From contig NZ_JHVC01000001.1 of the NCBI RefSeq assembly GCF_000619945.1, positions 372,001 to 436,000 on the forward strand: 64,000 nt of DNA, given 5' to 3'. The notes under the pieces are model-generated. The model was not told where the DNA came from. It searched no databases and was given only the letters and a program-made list of their open reading frames with translations. How positions within the stretch are numbered: the stretch's first letter is position 1; each line of letters opens with the position of its first letter. A program made the position numbers and the translations under genes. Below, one piece after another: positions 1-9,079 of the stretch. This stretch comes from Clostridium lundense DSM 17049. GTDB lineage: Bacteria > Bacillota > Clostridia > Clostridiales > Clostridiaceae.

Positions 1-522
1 ATTGAAAAGAATTATGATAATGTAGCGCAAATTTGTTTGCAAAATGGAGCTATAGATGTACTTATTGCAGATACAGATGAAAGAAAGGAATCTATTTGGT
101 CAGCAAGAGGAGCTTTTCTTGAAGCTATTAAAGCTTCAACTACAGAAATGGATGAATGTGATGTATGTGTACCAAGAAATAAGATTGCAGAGTTTATTAA
201 ATATACTTACAAACTTCAGGAAGAATTTAATGTACGCATAAAGAACTTTGGTCACGCTGGAGATGGAAACTTGCACATTTATGTATTAAAGGATAATTTA
301 TCCGAACAAGATTGGAATAGCAAACTAAAGGTTGTATTTGATTGTATGTATAATAAAGCTAAGGAGTTAAATGGTACTGTTTCAGGAGAACATGGAATTG
401 GTTTTGCTAAGAGGGAATATTTATTTGATTTAATAGGGGAAGAGCAAAAAGAACTTATGAAGAGAATAAAGTTAGCATTTGATCCTAAGAATATTTTAAA
501 TCCAGGGAAGGTATGTCAATAG
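1..522 (+). CDS. FAD-linked oxidase (GlcD / D-lactate dehydrogenase type), C-terminal part
   Basis: The gene begins outside the window; the frame is open from base 1 and the last 173 codons are present. The protein matches the C-terminal half of GlcD-type flavin oxidases, which oxidise 2-hydroxy acids such as glycolate or D-lactate. Visible signatures are GHAGDGNLH, SGEHGIG and the ending DPKNILNPGK, all typical of the substrate and flavin-binding C-terminal domain of this family. In anaerobes such enzymes often work with an electron-transfer flavoprotein; the upstream neighbours that would show this are not in the window. The substrate cannot be decided from this fragment. A strong hairpin terminator follows directly, so this is the last gene of its operon. 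Confidence 0.85.
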   Translation: MEKNYDNVAQICLQNGAIDVLIADTDERKESIWSARGAFLEAIKASTTEMDECDVCVPRNKIAEFIKYTYKLQEEFNVRIKNFGHAGDGNLHIYVLKDNLSEQDWNSKLKVVFDCMYNKAKELNGTVSGEHGIGFAKREYLFDLIGEEQKELMKRIKLAFDPKNILNPGKVCQ

Positions 523-530
523 AGTCAAAA

Positions 531-575
531 ATAGATGGTTTCATAAATTATTTATGAAACCATCTATTTATTTTA
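531..575. terminator. Bidirectional hairpin terminator between the oxidase and gltX
   Basis: A perfect 17-bp inverted repeat (531-547 with 551-567) with a 3-base loop lies between two convergent genes, followed by a T-rich stretch on the + strand and an A-rich stretch before it that reads as T-rich on the minus strand. It most likely ends both transcripts. Confidence 0.8.
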
Positions 576-2033
576 TTGAAGTGATTTTAATTTTTCTATA
601 CCTACTTTTATTCTACCTAAAGTTTCTTCTTTACCTAGTATTTCAGCTATTTCAAAAGCTCCACCAGGTGTAAATTGTTTTCCAGAAACAGCAGTTCTAA
701 GTGGCCATAAAACTACACCATTTTTTACTCCCATTTCTTTAACTAAATTCATCATGGAATCCTGTATTGAAGTTAAAGTCCATTCTTGTAAACCTTCCAA
801 TATAGGAAGCGCTTTTTCTAAGCTTTCTAATGAGTTTTGGTAATTTGTTTTCATTTTCTTGTGAATATACATTTCAGCAGAATAGTCAGGTAGTTCCTGA
901 AGGAAATCTATTTGATCAGGTATTTCACATAATATTTCTGTTCTTGTATGCATAAGCTCATCTAATTTTGCAAAGTCTAGATTCTTTGATATAACTTGCT
1001 TATAGTATGGCAATGCTAATTCATGGAACTTTTCTAATGGAAGCATTCTAATATATTCACCGTTCATCCATTTTAGCTTAGTAACATCAAATATAGCAGG
1101 AGCTTTATTTATGTTTTTGTAATCAAACTTTTCAATAAGATCATTAAGTGAGAATATTTCTTCAGTTGTTCCAGGGTTCCAACCAAGTAATGCTATGTAG
1201 TTCATTATAGCATCTTTTAAATAACCCTTTTCTAGTAAATCTTCAAAGGAAGCATCACCATTTCTCTTACTTAATTTATGTTGAGAATCTTTCATTATTG
1301 GAGGACAATGTATATATTTTGGAATCTCCCAACCGAAAGCTTCATATAATCTATTGTATTTTGGAGATGAGGATAAATATTCACTTCCTCTAACCACATG
1401 AGTAATACCCATAAGATGATCATCTACAACATTAGCAAAATTATATGTTGGGAATCCATCAGATTTTATAAGTATCATATCATCTAATTCTGAATTATCT
1501 ACAGTTATTTTTCCGAATATCTCATCATCAAAAGTTGTTGTACCTGTAGTAGGATTATTTTGTCTTATAACAAAAGGTATTCCAGAAGCTAATTTTTCTT
1601 CTATTTCTTCTTTTGATAAGTTAAGACAATGCTTATCATATTTAAAAGGTCTATTTAAGGCATTGGCATTTTCTCTTAGCATATCTAATCTTTCTTTATC
1701 ACAGAAACAGTAATAAGCTTCGCCTTTTTCTATAAGTTTTTTAGCATAGTCCATATATATATGCATTCTTTCACTTTGAACATAAGGACCAACTGGGCCA
1801 CCTACATCTGGGCCTTCATCATGGTGAAGACCTGTAATTTTTAAAGTATTGTAAATAACATCAAGAGCACCTTCTACTTGTCTTTCTTGATCTGTATCCT
1901 CAATTCTTAATAAAAAATCTCCATTATCATGTTTTGCTATTAGATAAGCATATAATGCAGTTCTCAAGTTACCTACATGCATATAACCTGTTGGACTTGG
2001 AGCAAATCTCGTTCTTACCTTGTTTCCATCCAT
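573..2033 (-). CDS. gltX: Glutamyl-tRNA synthetase
   Basis: Class I aminoacyl-tRNA synthetase that charges tRNA-Glu with glutamate in the cytoplasm (486 aa, normal length). The HIGH-type motif is seen near the N-terminus as MHVGN after APSPTGY, and the KMSKS-type motif as KLSKR near residue 255. I chose ATG at 2033 over the in-frame TTG at 2042: an AGGAG ribosome site overlaps the TTG but lies about 8 bases before the ATG. The gene is monocistronic, convergent with the oxidase gene and separated from it by a shared terminator. The 5' leader is long and includes an unidentified structured-looking patch near 2166-2205. Confidence 0.95.
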   Translation of the reverse strand: MDGNKVRTRFAPSPTGYMHVGNLRTALYAYLIAKHDNGDFLLRIEDTDQERQVEGALDVIYNTLKITGLHHDEGPDVGGPVGPYVQSERMHIYMDYAKKLIEKGEAYYCFCDKERLDMLRENANALNRPFKYDKHCLNLSKEEIEEKLASGIPFVIRQNNPTTGTTTFDDEIFGKITVDNSELDDMILIKSDGFPTYNFANVVDDHLMGITHVVRGSEYLSSSPKYNRLYEAFGWEIPKYIHCPPIMKDSQHKLSKRNGDASFEDLLEKGYLKDAIMNYIALLGWNPGTTEEIFSLNDLIEKFDYKNINKAPAIFDVTKLKWMNGEYIRMLPLEKFHELALPYYKQVISKNLDFAKLDELMHTRTEILCEIPDQIDFLQELPDYSAEMYIHKKMKTNYQNSLESLEKALPILEGLQEWTLTSIQDSMMNLVKEMGVKNGVVLWPLRTAVSGKQFTPGGAFEIAEILGKEETLGRIKVGIEKLKSLQ

Positions 2034-2584
2034 AATTTTCAACTCCTATATTATATTTTTTTACCTTTAGGTATATTAAAAAATAGTAGAGTAATTTAAT
2101 AGATAATCTAAACTATTATTTTATTTCATATACCTTAAAGATGTTTATAAGTGTATAAAATAAAAACCTCTCATCCACAGACTAGGGACGAAAGGTGGCA
2201 TGACTAAGTTAATTCTATGATATAATACTGTGTTTACGATGTCAAGTTTATGAAATATTTTTTTTAATAATTAGGATTGAAGTAAAATAAATATTTTATA
2301 TAGTATAATTACCAGTTTTTATAGATTTATTCATTAAATTAAAATATTATACAGTAATATTTTAATTTAATGAATAATGAAGAGTAAAGGATAAATATGG
2401 ACTCTAAATTATTGTTGCTACTTTTATTTCAAGGAGCACTAAAAAATACCTACCTGTGGTAAGAATCCAAGTGTAAAGTTGATAGGAATATTGAATTATG
2501 AGACAGAGAAGGTTTATTCCCTGTGTAATATTATGTTAAATATGTTATGATATTTATAAAGATTGATTCATATTGGAGGAAAAA
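2034..2584. other. 550-bp non-coding interval with a structured patch and a long hairpin
   Basis: No ORF with a credible ribosome site is seen. The interval contains the gltX leader (minus strand), a patch at about 2166-2205 that is unusually GC-rich for this DNA and can pair CATCCAC with GTGG(C)ATG, and a perfect 20-bp hairpin at 2330-2374 followed by an 18-base sequence repeated at 3127-3144. The promoter of the downstream membrane-protein gene must lie within it but is not clear. Confidence 0.5.
2330..2390. repeat. 20-bp inverted repeat plus dispersed repeat sequence
   Basis: Bases 2330-2349 are perfectly complementary to 2355-2374 with a 5-base loop. The right arm runs into TGAATAATGAAGAGTAAA (2371-2388), which recurs exactly at 3127-3144 on the other side of the next gene. 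This looks like a dispersed intergenic repeat rather than a simple terminator, since no T-run follows. Confidence 0.6.
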
Positions 2585-3046
2585 ATGAAGAAAGATAGAG
2601 TGTTAATGATTTCTTTGATTTCAGCAATATTATTCAGTGCCTTCTTTATTATAATGTTAATTTGTTATAGCGACATTATAATTATACCAAATACATTTTT
2701 TAAGAGTATAACCAAAGAATATTGGTTTTGGTACTTAGATGATAGACTTCCTATACCTAACGAATCATTTATAATGGGGATAACTGAGATTTTAAAACAA
2801 CTGTTTTCAGCAATCTTTTTATTAGAATTCATTTATATAATATCTGATAAGAAATATATAAATGAAATTGAGAAAAAGAATGTAGTAATAAGTTTAATTA
2901 TTGGTTTTGTTATTTATTCTTTCAGTTTTCTTTTTATAAAATATAAAGCTGAACATTATAGATTATTTATGACTCTTATTTCAACAGAAATACTTTCTAT
3001 AATATTGCTAAATTTAATTTTAAAAATAAAAAAACAAACCAGCTAA
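2585..3046 (+). CDS. Four-helix integral membrane protein of unknown function
   Basis: I do not recognise this 153-residue protein. Four hydrophobic segments are visible (approximately residues 5-30, 60-85, 100-120 and 128-148), so it is probably an inner-membrane protein with little soluble material; an acidic/aromatic loop with YWFWYLDD lies between the first two. ATG at 2585 is chosen because GGAGG at 2575-2579 sits just upstream, whereas the TTG at 2573 overlaps that site. It stands alone, and repeat-type sequences (2330-2390, 3089-3203) lie on both sides. No function is proposed. Confidence 0.6.
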   Translation: MKKDRVLMISLISAILFSAFFIIMLICYSDIIIIPNTFFKSITKEYWFWYLDDRLPIPNESFIMGITEILKQLFSAIFLLEFIYIISDKKYINEIEKKNVVISLIIGFVIYSFSFLFIKYKAEHYRLFMTLISTEILSIILLNLILKIKKQTS

Positions 3047-3088
3047 CTTACAATATAGAAAAAATTACATCACATTTTTTCAGATTAT

Positions 3089-3203
3089 AGAGCATAGATT
3101 TCCAAATAATTTTTTATAGTGAAGAGTGAATAATGAAGAGTAAATGAAAATTTTTCCCCATTTATTCTTCACTAAAAATTATATTATTTTTCATCTATGC
3201 TCT
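3089..3203. repeat. Long imperfect inverted repeat (dispersed clostridial-type element)
   Basis: Outer arms AGAGCATAGAT (3089-3099) and ATCTATGCTCT (3193-3203) are perfect complements; inner arms near 3104-3123 and 3167-3186 also pair, and GTGAAGAGTGAA-type sequence faces TTCTTCAC-type sequence. The whole could fold as a hairpin of about 115 bases. Related sequences lie at 2371-2388, 55792-55930 and 57560-57620. Confidence 0.6.
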
Positions 3204-3233
3204 GTGCTCTAAAAAAGTTGCAGAGCAATCTTT

Positions 3234-4739
3234 TTAAATGCTTTCTTTTATTTTAGCTAATAATAAGTCTTTATCCATTTTATCAATATCTTTAAGTGAA
3301 TCTAACAAAGCCATTATCTTTTCTTTTACTTCACTTCTTTCTTTTACTTCTGAACCAGGTATAAAAGTATCTCCTGATTTCATTATAAATGAATTATAGC
3401 CTTTGTTATCTAAAAGCTCTTTAAAACTATTTTGAGATTCTTCTTCACCATGGACTAATAAAACTGCCTTAGGTTTATTTTTAAAGCTATCTAACCAAGT
3501 TATTAATCCTTCTCTGTCAGCATGGCCAGAAAGACCTTGAAGGTTATATATAGTAGCATTTACTGCAATCTCTTCTCCAAAAATTTTTACCTTTTTTACA
3601 CCGTTTAATATAGCACGCCCTAAGGTGCCTTCAGCTTGATATCCTACAAATACTATGGAACTTTCTTTTCTCCATAGATTATGTTTTAAGTGGTGTTTGA
3701 TTCTTCCTGCTTCACACATGCCACTAGCAGATATTATTATAGCACCGCTTTTTATTTTATTTATTTTTAAGGATTCTTCAGGGGATTTAGTAAATGTTAA
3801 ACCATCAAATTCTAAAGGATTATCTCCTGATTCTACAAGGGTTGTAGCCTCTTTATCATAGTATTTAGTAAATTTATTATAAATTGTAGTAGTTTCAGAG
3901 GCCAGAGGGCTATCTACAAATACTTTTATATTTTTTAATATATCGCTTTCTATATATTTATTTAAAGCATACAATACTTCTTGAGTTCGACCTACTGCAA
4001 AAGAAGGTATAACTACATTACCACCTTTTTTAAAAGTAGATTTTATTATATTAACTAATTCTTTCAAGTTATTACTAATATTTTCATGAAGTTTATTTCC
4101 ATAAGTAGTTTCCATTATTAGATAATCAGCATCATCTATAAAGGTTGGGTCATTTAATATAGGAATTCCTTTATTGCCTAAGTCACCAGAAAAAACGAGT
4201 TTAGTTTCTTTCTCATCTTCTGTTATAATCATTTCTACAATAGATGAGCCTAAAAGGTGACCAGCATCTCTGAACCTTACCTTAAAACCATCAAAAATTT
4301 CTATCCATTGATTATAAGGATATCCTTGAAAAAGGTATGAAGACAGCTGAGCAATTTTAGCAGTATATAAGGGTTCTATTAGAGGCTGCCCCATTCTCAT
4401 TCTTTTTCTATTAAGCCATTCTATTTCCATTTCTTGAATATGGCCACTATCTTCTAGCATAATACTACAAAGTTCTTTGGTTCCTTCTGTACAAATAATG
4501 TTTCCTTTGAAACCTTGCTTATACAACAATGGAATTCTTCCACTATGATCTATATGTGCATGGGATAATATAACATAATCTATATCTTTAGGATTAAAAT
4601 TAAATGTATCATTGCCTCTTTCTTTTTCATCTTTTCCTTGATATAAACCACAATCTAATAGTATTTTTTTGTCTTTAATTTTTAGTAAATGACTAGATCC
4701 AGTAACACAACCTGCAGCACCATAAAATTCTATTTTCAT
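3234..4739 (-). CDS. Beta-CASP metallo-beta-lactamase-fold ribonuclease-like protein
   Basis: A 501-residue protein of the YSH1/CPSF73-like (COG1236) family: a metallo-beta-lactamase domain with a beta-CASP insertion, typically metal-dependent RNA nucleases. The zinc-binding motif HAHIDH is at residues 60-65, a later GDLG-type aspartate motif and SGMCEAGRIKHH (the beta-CASP segment) are present, and GHADREG provides the late histidine. ATG at 4739 has an AGGAGGG ribosome site. The RNA target cannot be read from sequence. It is a single-gene unit transcribed away from the yhaO/yhaN pair. It lacks KH domains, unlike archaeal CPSF proteins. Confidence 0.85.
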   Translation of the reverse strand: MKIEFYGAAGCVTGSSHLLKIKDKKILLDCGLYQGKDEKERGNDTFNFNPKDIDYVILSHAHIDHSGRIPLLYKQGFKGNIICTEGTKELCSIMLEDSGHIQEMEIEWLNRKRMRMGQPLIEPLYTAKIAQLSSYLFQGYPYNQWIEIFDGFKVRFRDAGHLLGSSIVEMIITEDEKETKLVFSGDLGNKGIPILNDPTFIDDADYLIMETTYGNKLHENISNNLKELVNIIKSTFKKGGNVVIPSFAVGRTQEVLYALNKYIESDILKNIKVFVDSPLASETTTIYNKFTKYYDKEATTLVESGDNPLEFDGLTFTKSPEESLKINKIKSGAIIISASGMCEAGRIKHHLKHNLWRKESSIVFVGYQAEGTLGRAILNGVKKVKIFGEEIAVNATIYNLQGLSGHADREGLITWLDSFKNKPKAVLLVHGEEESQNSFKELLDNKGYNSFIMKSGDTFIPGSEVKERSEVKEKIMALLDSLKDIDKMDKDLLLAKIKESI

Positions 4740-4883
4740 ATGTATCCCTCCTAAGTTGTAGTATATGATATAGATTATACCATAATTCTGAAATAAACTA
4801 ATAGTTAAAATATTTAATTAACTAATAATTAATATGATATAATTTATTGTAGAAAATTATACCTTTAGAAAGGGAGATATTGT

Positions 4884-6206
4884 ATGGCTAAAAAATTTAG
4901 TTTCATTCATGCAGCAGATATACATTTAGGAGATATGCTTCATGTGGGAGGAAAACTTCCTAAAGAATTTAATAATGCTTCCTATAAAGCATTTGAAAAT
5001 ATCTGTGATTTTGCAATAAAAAATAAAGTGGACTTTATACTAATTGCAGGAGATTTATTTCATAATAAAGGTAGATCTATTAATGTAGATAAATTTTTTT
5101 ATGAACAATGCAATAGAATAGCCCCTATAAAAATTTTTATAATATGCGGTAATCATGATCCTCTAGAGGAAAAAATAGAAATATTCAATAAACCCTCTAA
5201 TCTTTTTTATTTTAAAGGGGACATTGCAGAAGCTAAAGAGGTTTACAATGATGGAAATTTGATATGTAGAATAATAGGACAATCCTATATAAAAAAGGCT
5301 GAAGAGAAAAGAATATATATAAATTATAAAAGTCTAATAAAAGAAGATGGAACATATAACATTGCTCTTTTACATACTCAAATGGATAATGTGAAAAGCA
5401 ATTATGTTCCTTGTTCTATAGTAGAATTAAAGGAAATAAAAAATATAAATTATTGGGCATTAGGTCATATTCATAAAGCAAGCGTACTTAATGAAGAAAG
5501 TCCATTTATAGGGTATCCAGGTATACCACAAGGTTACGATTTTGGAGAAGATAACAGCGGTGGATTTTTCTATGTTCAGGTAGATGAAAATAGCTATACA
5601 AGCATTAAGTTTATTCACTGTTCTCCAGTTATTTTAAAAAAAGTCAATATAAATATTAGTCAGGATAAAGAAAATATTCCTGAGACTATAGATGATTTAG
5701 AGGAACTAATAATAAAAAAAAGCGAAGAGGTTATTAATAGTAATGATGTTTTAAATTTACCTGTGAGAGAAAATCATAAGGAATTTACTAAAAAAGGTTA
5801 TATAGTAAAATGGATTTTGACAGGAAATGGAGATATACATAATTTATTGAAATTGAAAGAGGAAGATGTGATAAGTTATTTAAAGGAAAGTTTAAATAAT
5901 AAGTTATGTTTTTTAGAAGTTCCTATATGGACAGAAGACATAGATATTCAAACTAAAAGAATAATAGATAATGAAGAATTAGAAAAAAACAGCTTATATA
6001 AAGAAATAAAGAGTGTAAAGGAACTTTGTTTTGCTAATGATGAATATAGAAAACATATTATAAAAACCTTTGGGAGGATTTGGACAAACAAAACAGAAGA
6101 AGAATGTGACGATTTAGAAATTTCATTAAATGAAGATAAATATAATGAAATTATAGAAAAGGCTTTTGTATTAATTAAAGAAAAACTTTTAGAAAGTAGT
6201 GATTAA
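4884..6206 (+). CDS. yhaO: Metallophosphoesterase nuclease subunit, YhaO/SbcD/Mre11-like
   Basis: A 440-residue calcineurin-like phosphoesterase expected to act as the nuclease half of a DNA repair complex. The phosphoesterase motifs are visible in order: DIHLGD (12-17), GDLFHN (about 57-62), GNHDP (about 89-93), LHTQMD and GHIHKA (about 196). The length and the partner next door fit YhaO of Bacillus better than classical SbcD. The ribosome site is AAAGGGAGAT. Its last 8 bases overlap the next gene, which suggests translational coupling with the ATPase subunit. A TATAAT-like box sits about 45 bases before the start. Family assignment is firm; the exact DNA substrate is not known. Confidence 0.85.
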   Translation: MAKKFSFIHAADIHLGDMLHVGGKLPKEFNNASYKAFENICDFAIKNKVDFILIAGDLFHNKGRSINVDKFFYEQCNRIAPIKIFIICGNHDPLEEKIEIFNKPSNLFYFKGDIAEAKEVYNDGNLICRIIGQSYIKKAEEKRIYINYKSLIKEDGTYNIALLHTQMDNVKSNYVPCSIVELKEIKNINYWALGHIHKASVLNEESPFIGYPGIPQGYDFGEDNSGGFFYVQVDENSYTSIKFIHCSPVILKKVNINISQDKENIPETIDDLEELIIKKSEEVINSNDVLNLPVRENHKEFTKKGYIVKWILTGNGDIHNLLKLKEEDVISYLKESLNNKLCFLEVPIWTEDIDIQTKRIIDNEELEKNSLYKEIKSVKELCFANDEYRKHIIKTFGRIWTNKTEEECDDLEISLNEDKYNEIIEKAFVLIKEKLLESSD

Positions 6207-8976
6207 AGTGTTTATAAAAAGGCTTTACATTGGGGATTTTGGAATTTTTCATAATGAGAGTATAAAGAATTTAGAAAATGGCATAGTTTTTATAGGAGGA
6301 TTAAATAGAGCTGGTAAGTCAACTTTTCTTAAAGTATTAAGCAATTTAGGATATGGCTTTACGAAAGGAGATAACCTTCCGCCGGCTACTAGTGAATATT
6401 TTATAGAAGGGGATATGGAAAAAGGGGGAAAATTATATAATATAAAGCTTAAAGGATATAAGGAACCTGTAATTAATCCTAAGGAAGATAATAATTTATA
6501 CAACTTGGATAGATATACTTATAAAGAGCTTTTTACTATAGATTTGAATAGATTAAATAATTTTTCTAAAGAGAATAAAGAACTACATTCAGTACTTTTA
6601 GGAGCAGGACTTAGCGAAGTAATAAAACTTCCTGATATAATTAAAGAATTTAAAAAGGATGGAGAAAAAATAGGAGGTAAATATGGCAATCCTAGCACTA
6701 AATTATTTAAACCATATTATCTAGAAGCTAAGGATGCTATAGGGGAAAGGGATCAAGCTTTAAAAGAAAATAAATTATTTTTAGAAGAGAAAGAAACCCT
6801 TAAAAGTATAGAAGAAAATATAAGTGTTCAGCAATGTAACTATAATAAAGTAAATGAGAAGTTAACTATACTAGGAATATTAAAGGATAATTATTATAAC
6901 TATTTAAAGTATAAAGAAATAGATGAGGAATTAAATAAAGACCATAATAAGAAAATTATAGTGAATTATAAGGGTTATTCTTTAGATAGATTAGAAAATT
7001 TAAAAGAAGATTTTGAAAAAACGAAAATAGAACATAGTAAAAAGGTATCCTTTTTTAATAGCATAATAGAAGGCGATAAAATAAATAAAGAAGAAATACT
7101 AAAAAATTTACCTAAGATACAATATTATTTTAAGGAAAGTTCTGGAATTAATGAAAAATATAAAAATTATATATCTTTAAAAGAGAAAAATAAAAGTGGT
7201 AGAGAAAATATTAAGCTCAAGATAAATAATGCCAATAGGGAACTTGAAGAAGATTTAAACTCTGTAATGAAAGTTCAAAGTGATACTTTTACAGTTAATT
7301 ATATAGTAAATCTTATAGAAAAGTATAAGGAACTAAAAGAAGAAAAAAAAGATATAAATAACAGGTTAGTAGAGGCTATTAGAGAAGAAAAGTTAATTAA
7401 GATAAGTAACAAAGATGGGCATGAGGGTAATGCAACAGTTAAATATTTATACTATTTAGCATTAAGTATTTCTTATATTATGGGATTTGTAATTTTATTT
7501 AGTTTGAAGAATAAATTTATAGGTGGATTTTTACTTATATCCATAACAGCTATTGGATTAATGTCATTTTATCTTTCAAAATATTCTAGTAGAAAAGTGG
7601 AAAAAGATGATATAGATTATTCTATGAAGGACTTAATAAAAGAAGAAGAAAAAGAATTAGAAATAGTAGATGGAAAAATAGAGGCTGTAGAAAAGAGTTT
7701 TAGCTATTGTAGACAAGTTCTTGAATTAAAAGAAAATGTATCACCAGAAGGTATAAAGGAATACTTAAAATTTATTCAAGATGTAAAATTACAAATTGGA
7801 GAGTTGTATATAAGAGAGGAAAAAGAAAGAGAATTAGAAAATGAGTTGAAAAATATAATAGAAGATATAAATGTATTAATAGAACAATGCTATATGGAAC
7901 ATGAGAAAATGAGAGATTTACATATAGATGCTACATTGAGAGAAATAGAAAAGTTTTTTGGCTATGGGGATTTTATTAAAGAAATTCAGGTTCTAAAAAG
8001 AGAGAAGGATGAATTAGAGGAAAAGATAGCAAAATATTTTTCTATAAATAATTACGAAGATAAAGATATAGAAAATATTTTATATAATTCTATAGATAAT
8101 ATAAAAAAGCTTAAACATTTAGAAGAATTAACAGAAGACAAGGAAAAAATTTTACTTCATTTAAAATATGCTTTAAGTTCAGGAATTTTAAAAAATAGTT
8201 TTACTGAAGAAGATTTTAAGAATAATATGGAGTGGATCTTTGAAAATGAAAGGATCAAGTATTCTCCATTAGAAGACATAGAAAATAGTTATAAAGAAGT
8301 AACTAGAGAAAAAGAAAGATTAAATAAATATATAGAAGAATTAAAAGAAAAAAAGCAACAGTGCATATATAATATTAGAAATTTAGAGGAATCTAGTAAT
8401 GTAGAAAAGGCTCAAAAGAAAATTTATAGTGCAAAGATGGAATTAAAACCTTTAGCAGAAAAGTATGCAGTATTAAATGCATCTGCTTTTATTTTAGAAA
8501 AGGTATATGACAATTTTTTAAATAAGGCCAAGGATAGTGTTCTAAAGGATGGTAGCAATATTTTTAATAAAATGACTTTAGGAGAGTATGAAAAAATACT
8601 TCCAGGAGAAGATTTAGCTAATTTCACTTTTAAAACTCTTTTAAATGACAGAAAGATACAACAAGATTGTAACATTTTAAGTAGGGGAACAAAAGAACAG
8701 CTTTTTTTGGCTGTAAGACTTAGCAGGATAATGGAAATAGAGCCAATGCCTATTATAATAGATGATTCCTTAGTAAACTTTGATTCTAAAAGTTTGGAAG
8801 CTACAATTAAAATAATAAAGGAATTATCAAAAAGAAATCAAATTTTTATTTTAACTTGTCATAGCAAATTAATAGAAATGATGGATGAAGAAAGTAGTAA
8901 AATTCAATACATAAAACTTAATAAAGGTGAATTTTCATATACAAATAGAAAAGAGCTAATGAGTTATTTAGGATAA
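6199..8976 (+). CDS. yhaN: SMC/Rad50-like ATPase, YhaN family
   Basis: A 925-residue ATPase partner of the upstream phosphoesterase. Walker A GGLNRAGKST is at residues 33-42; the ABC signature region (LSRGTKEQ) is near 828 and Walker B (PIIIDDSLV) near 850. In between are long, lysine- and glutamate-rich coiled coils. No CxxC zinc hook is present; instead two hydrophobic segments at about residues 415-463 interrupt the coiled coil and look like a membrane hairpin. The GTG start at 6199 overlaps the end of yhaO by 8 bases. Likely role: ATP-driven DNA end processing or replication restart with YhaO, possibly at the membrane. Confidence 0.85.
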   Translation: MIKVFIKRLYIGDFGIFHNESIKNLENGIVFIGGLNRAGKSTFLKVLSNLGYGFTKGDNLPPATSEYFIEGDMEKGGKLYNIKLKGYKEPVINPKEDNNLYNLDRYTYKELFTIDLNRLNNFSKENKELHSVLLGAGLSEVIKLPDIIKEFKKDGEKIGGKYGNPSTKLFKPYYLEAKDAIGERDQALKENKLFLEEKETLKSIEENISVQQCNYNKVNEKLTILGILKDNYYNYLKYKEIDEELNKDHNKKIIVNYKGYSLDRLENLKEDFEKTKIEHSKKVSFFNSIIEGDKINKEEILKNLPKIQYYFKESSGINEKYKNYISLKEKNKSGRENIKLKINNANRELEEDLNSVMKVQSDTFTVNYIVNLIEKYKELKEEKKDINNRLVEAIREEKLIKISNKDGHEGNATVKYLYYLALSISYIMGFVILFSLKNKFIGGFLLISITAIGLMSFYLSKYSSRKVEKDDIDYSMKDLIKEEEKELEIVDGKIEAVEKSFSYCRQVLELKENVSPEGIKEYLKFIQDVKLQIGELYIREEKERELENELKNIIEDINVLIEQCYMEHEKMRDLHIDATLREIEKFFGYGDFIKEIQVLKREKDELEEKIAKYFSINNYEDKDIENILYNSIDNIKKLKHLEELTEDKEKILLHLKYALSSGILKNSFTEEDFKNNMEWIFENERIKYSPLEDIENSYKEVTREKERLNKYIEELKEKKQQCIYNIRNLEESSNVEKAQKKIYSAKMELKPLAEKYAVLNASAFILEKVYDNFLNKAKDSVLKDGSNIFNKMTLGEYEKILPGEDLANFTFKTLLNDRKIQQDCNILSRGTKEQLFLAVRLSRIMEIEPMPIIIDDSLVNFDSKSLEATIKIIKELSKRNQIFILTCHSKLIEMMDEESSKIQYIKLNKGEFSYTNRKELMSYLG

Positions 8977-8985
8977 AGGATAATA

Positions 8986-9014
8986 TTGACACAAGCTATA
9001 AGTAGAGGTAAAAT
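8986..9014 (+). promoter_or_regulatory. Sigma-A type promoter of the alcohol dehydrogenase gene
   Basis: TTGACA (8986-8991), a 17-base spacer and TAAAAT (9009-9014) form a near-consensus promoter. Transcription would start near 9021, leaving a leader of about 115 bases that contains the ANTAR hairpins and a terminator. Confidence 0.75.
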
Positions 9015-9039
9015 TAAAATAAAAGTAAATACATCAATG

Positions 9040-9079
9040 TTGTACAATGAAGTACAATTAATTTAGGGCATAGGAGCCT
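9040..9079 (+). promoter_or_regulatory. EutV (ANTAR) dual-hairpin target in the alcohol dehydrogenase leader
   Basis: Hairpin 1 has a perfect 6-bp stem TTGTAC/GTACAA (9040-9045, 9052-9057) closing the loop AATGAA; hairpin 2 has stem GGGC/GCCT (9066-9069, 9076-9079) closing ATAGGA. Both six-base loops carry A at position 1 and G at position 4, the known ANTAR-binding signature. An 8-base spacer separates them. The right arm of hairpin 2 is part of the left arm of the terminator that follows, so the two structures exclude each other. Confidence 0.8.

Noticed and set aside
2160..2225. T-box or self-cleaving ribozyme in the gltX leader
   Set aside because: No T-box core (GGTGG-ACCGCG), specifier loop or antiterminator found on the minus strand, and the hammerhead core CTGATGA...GAAA is not present in order.
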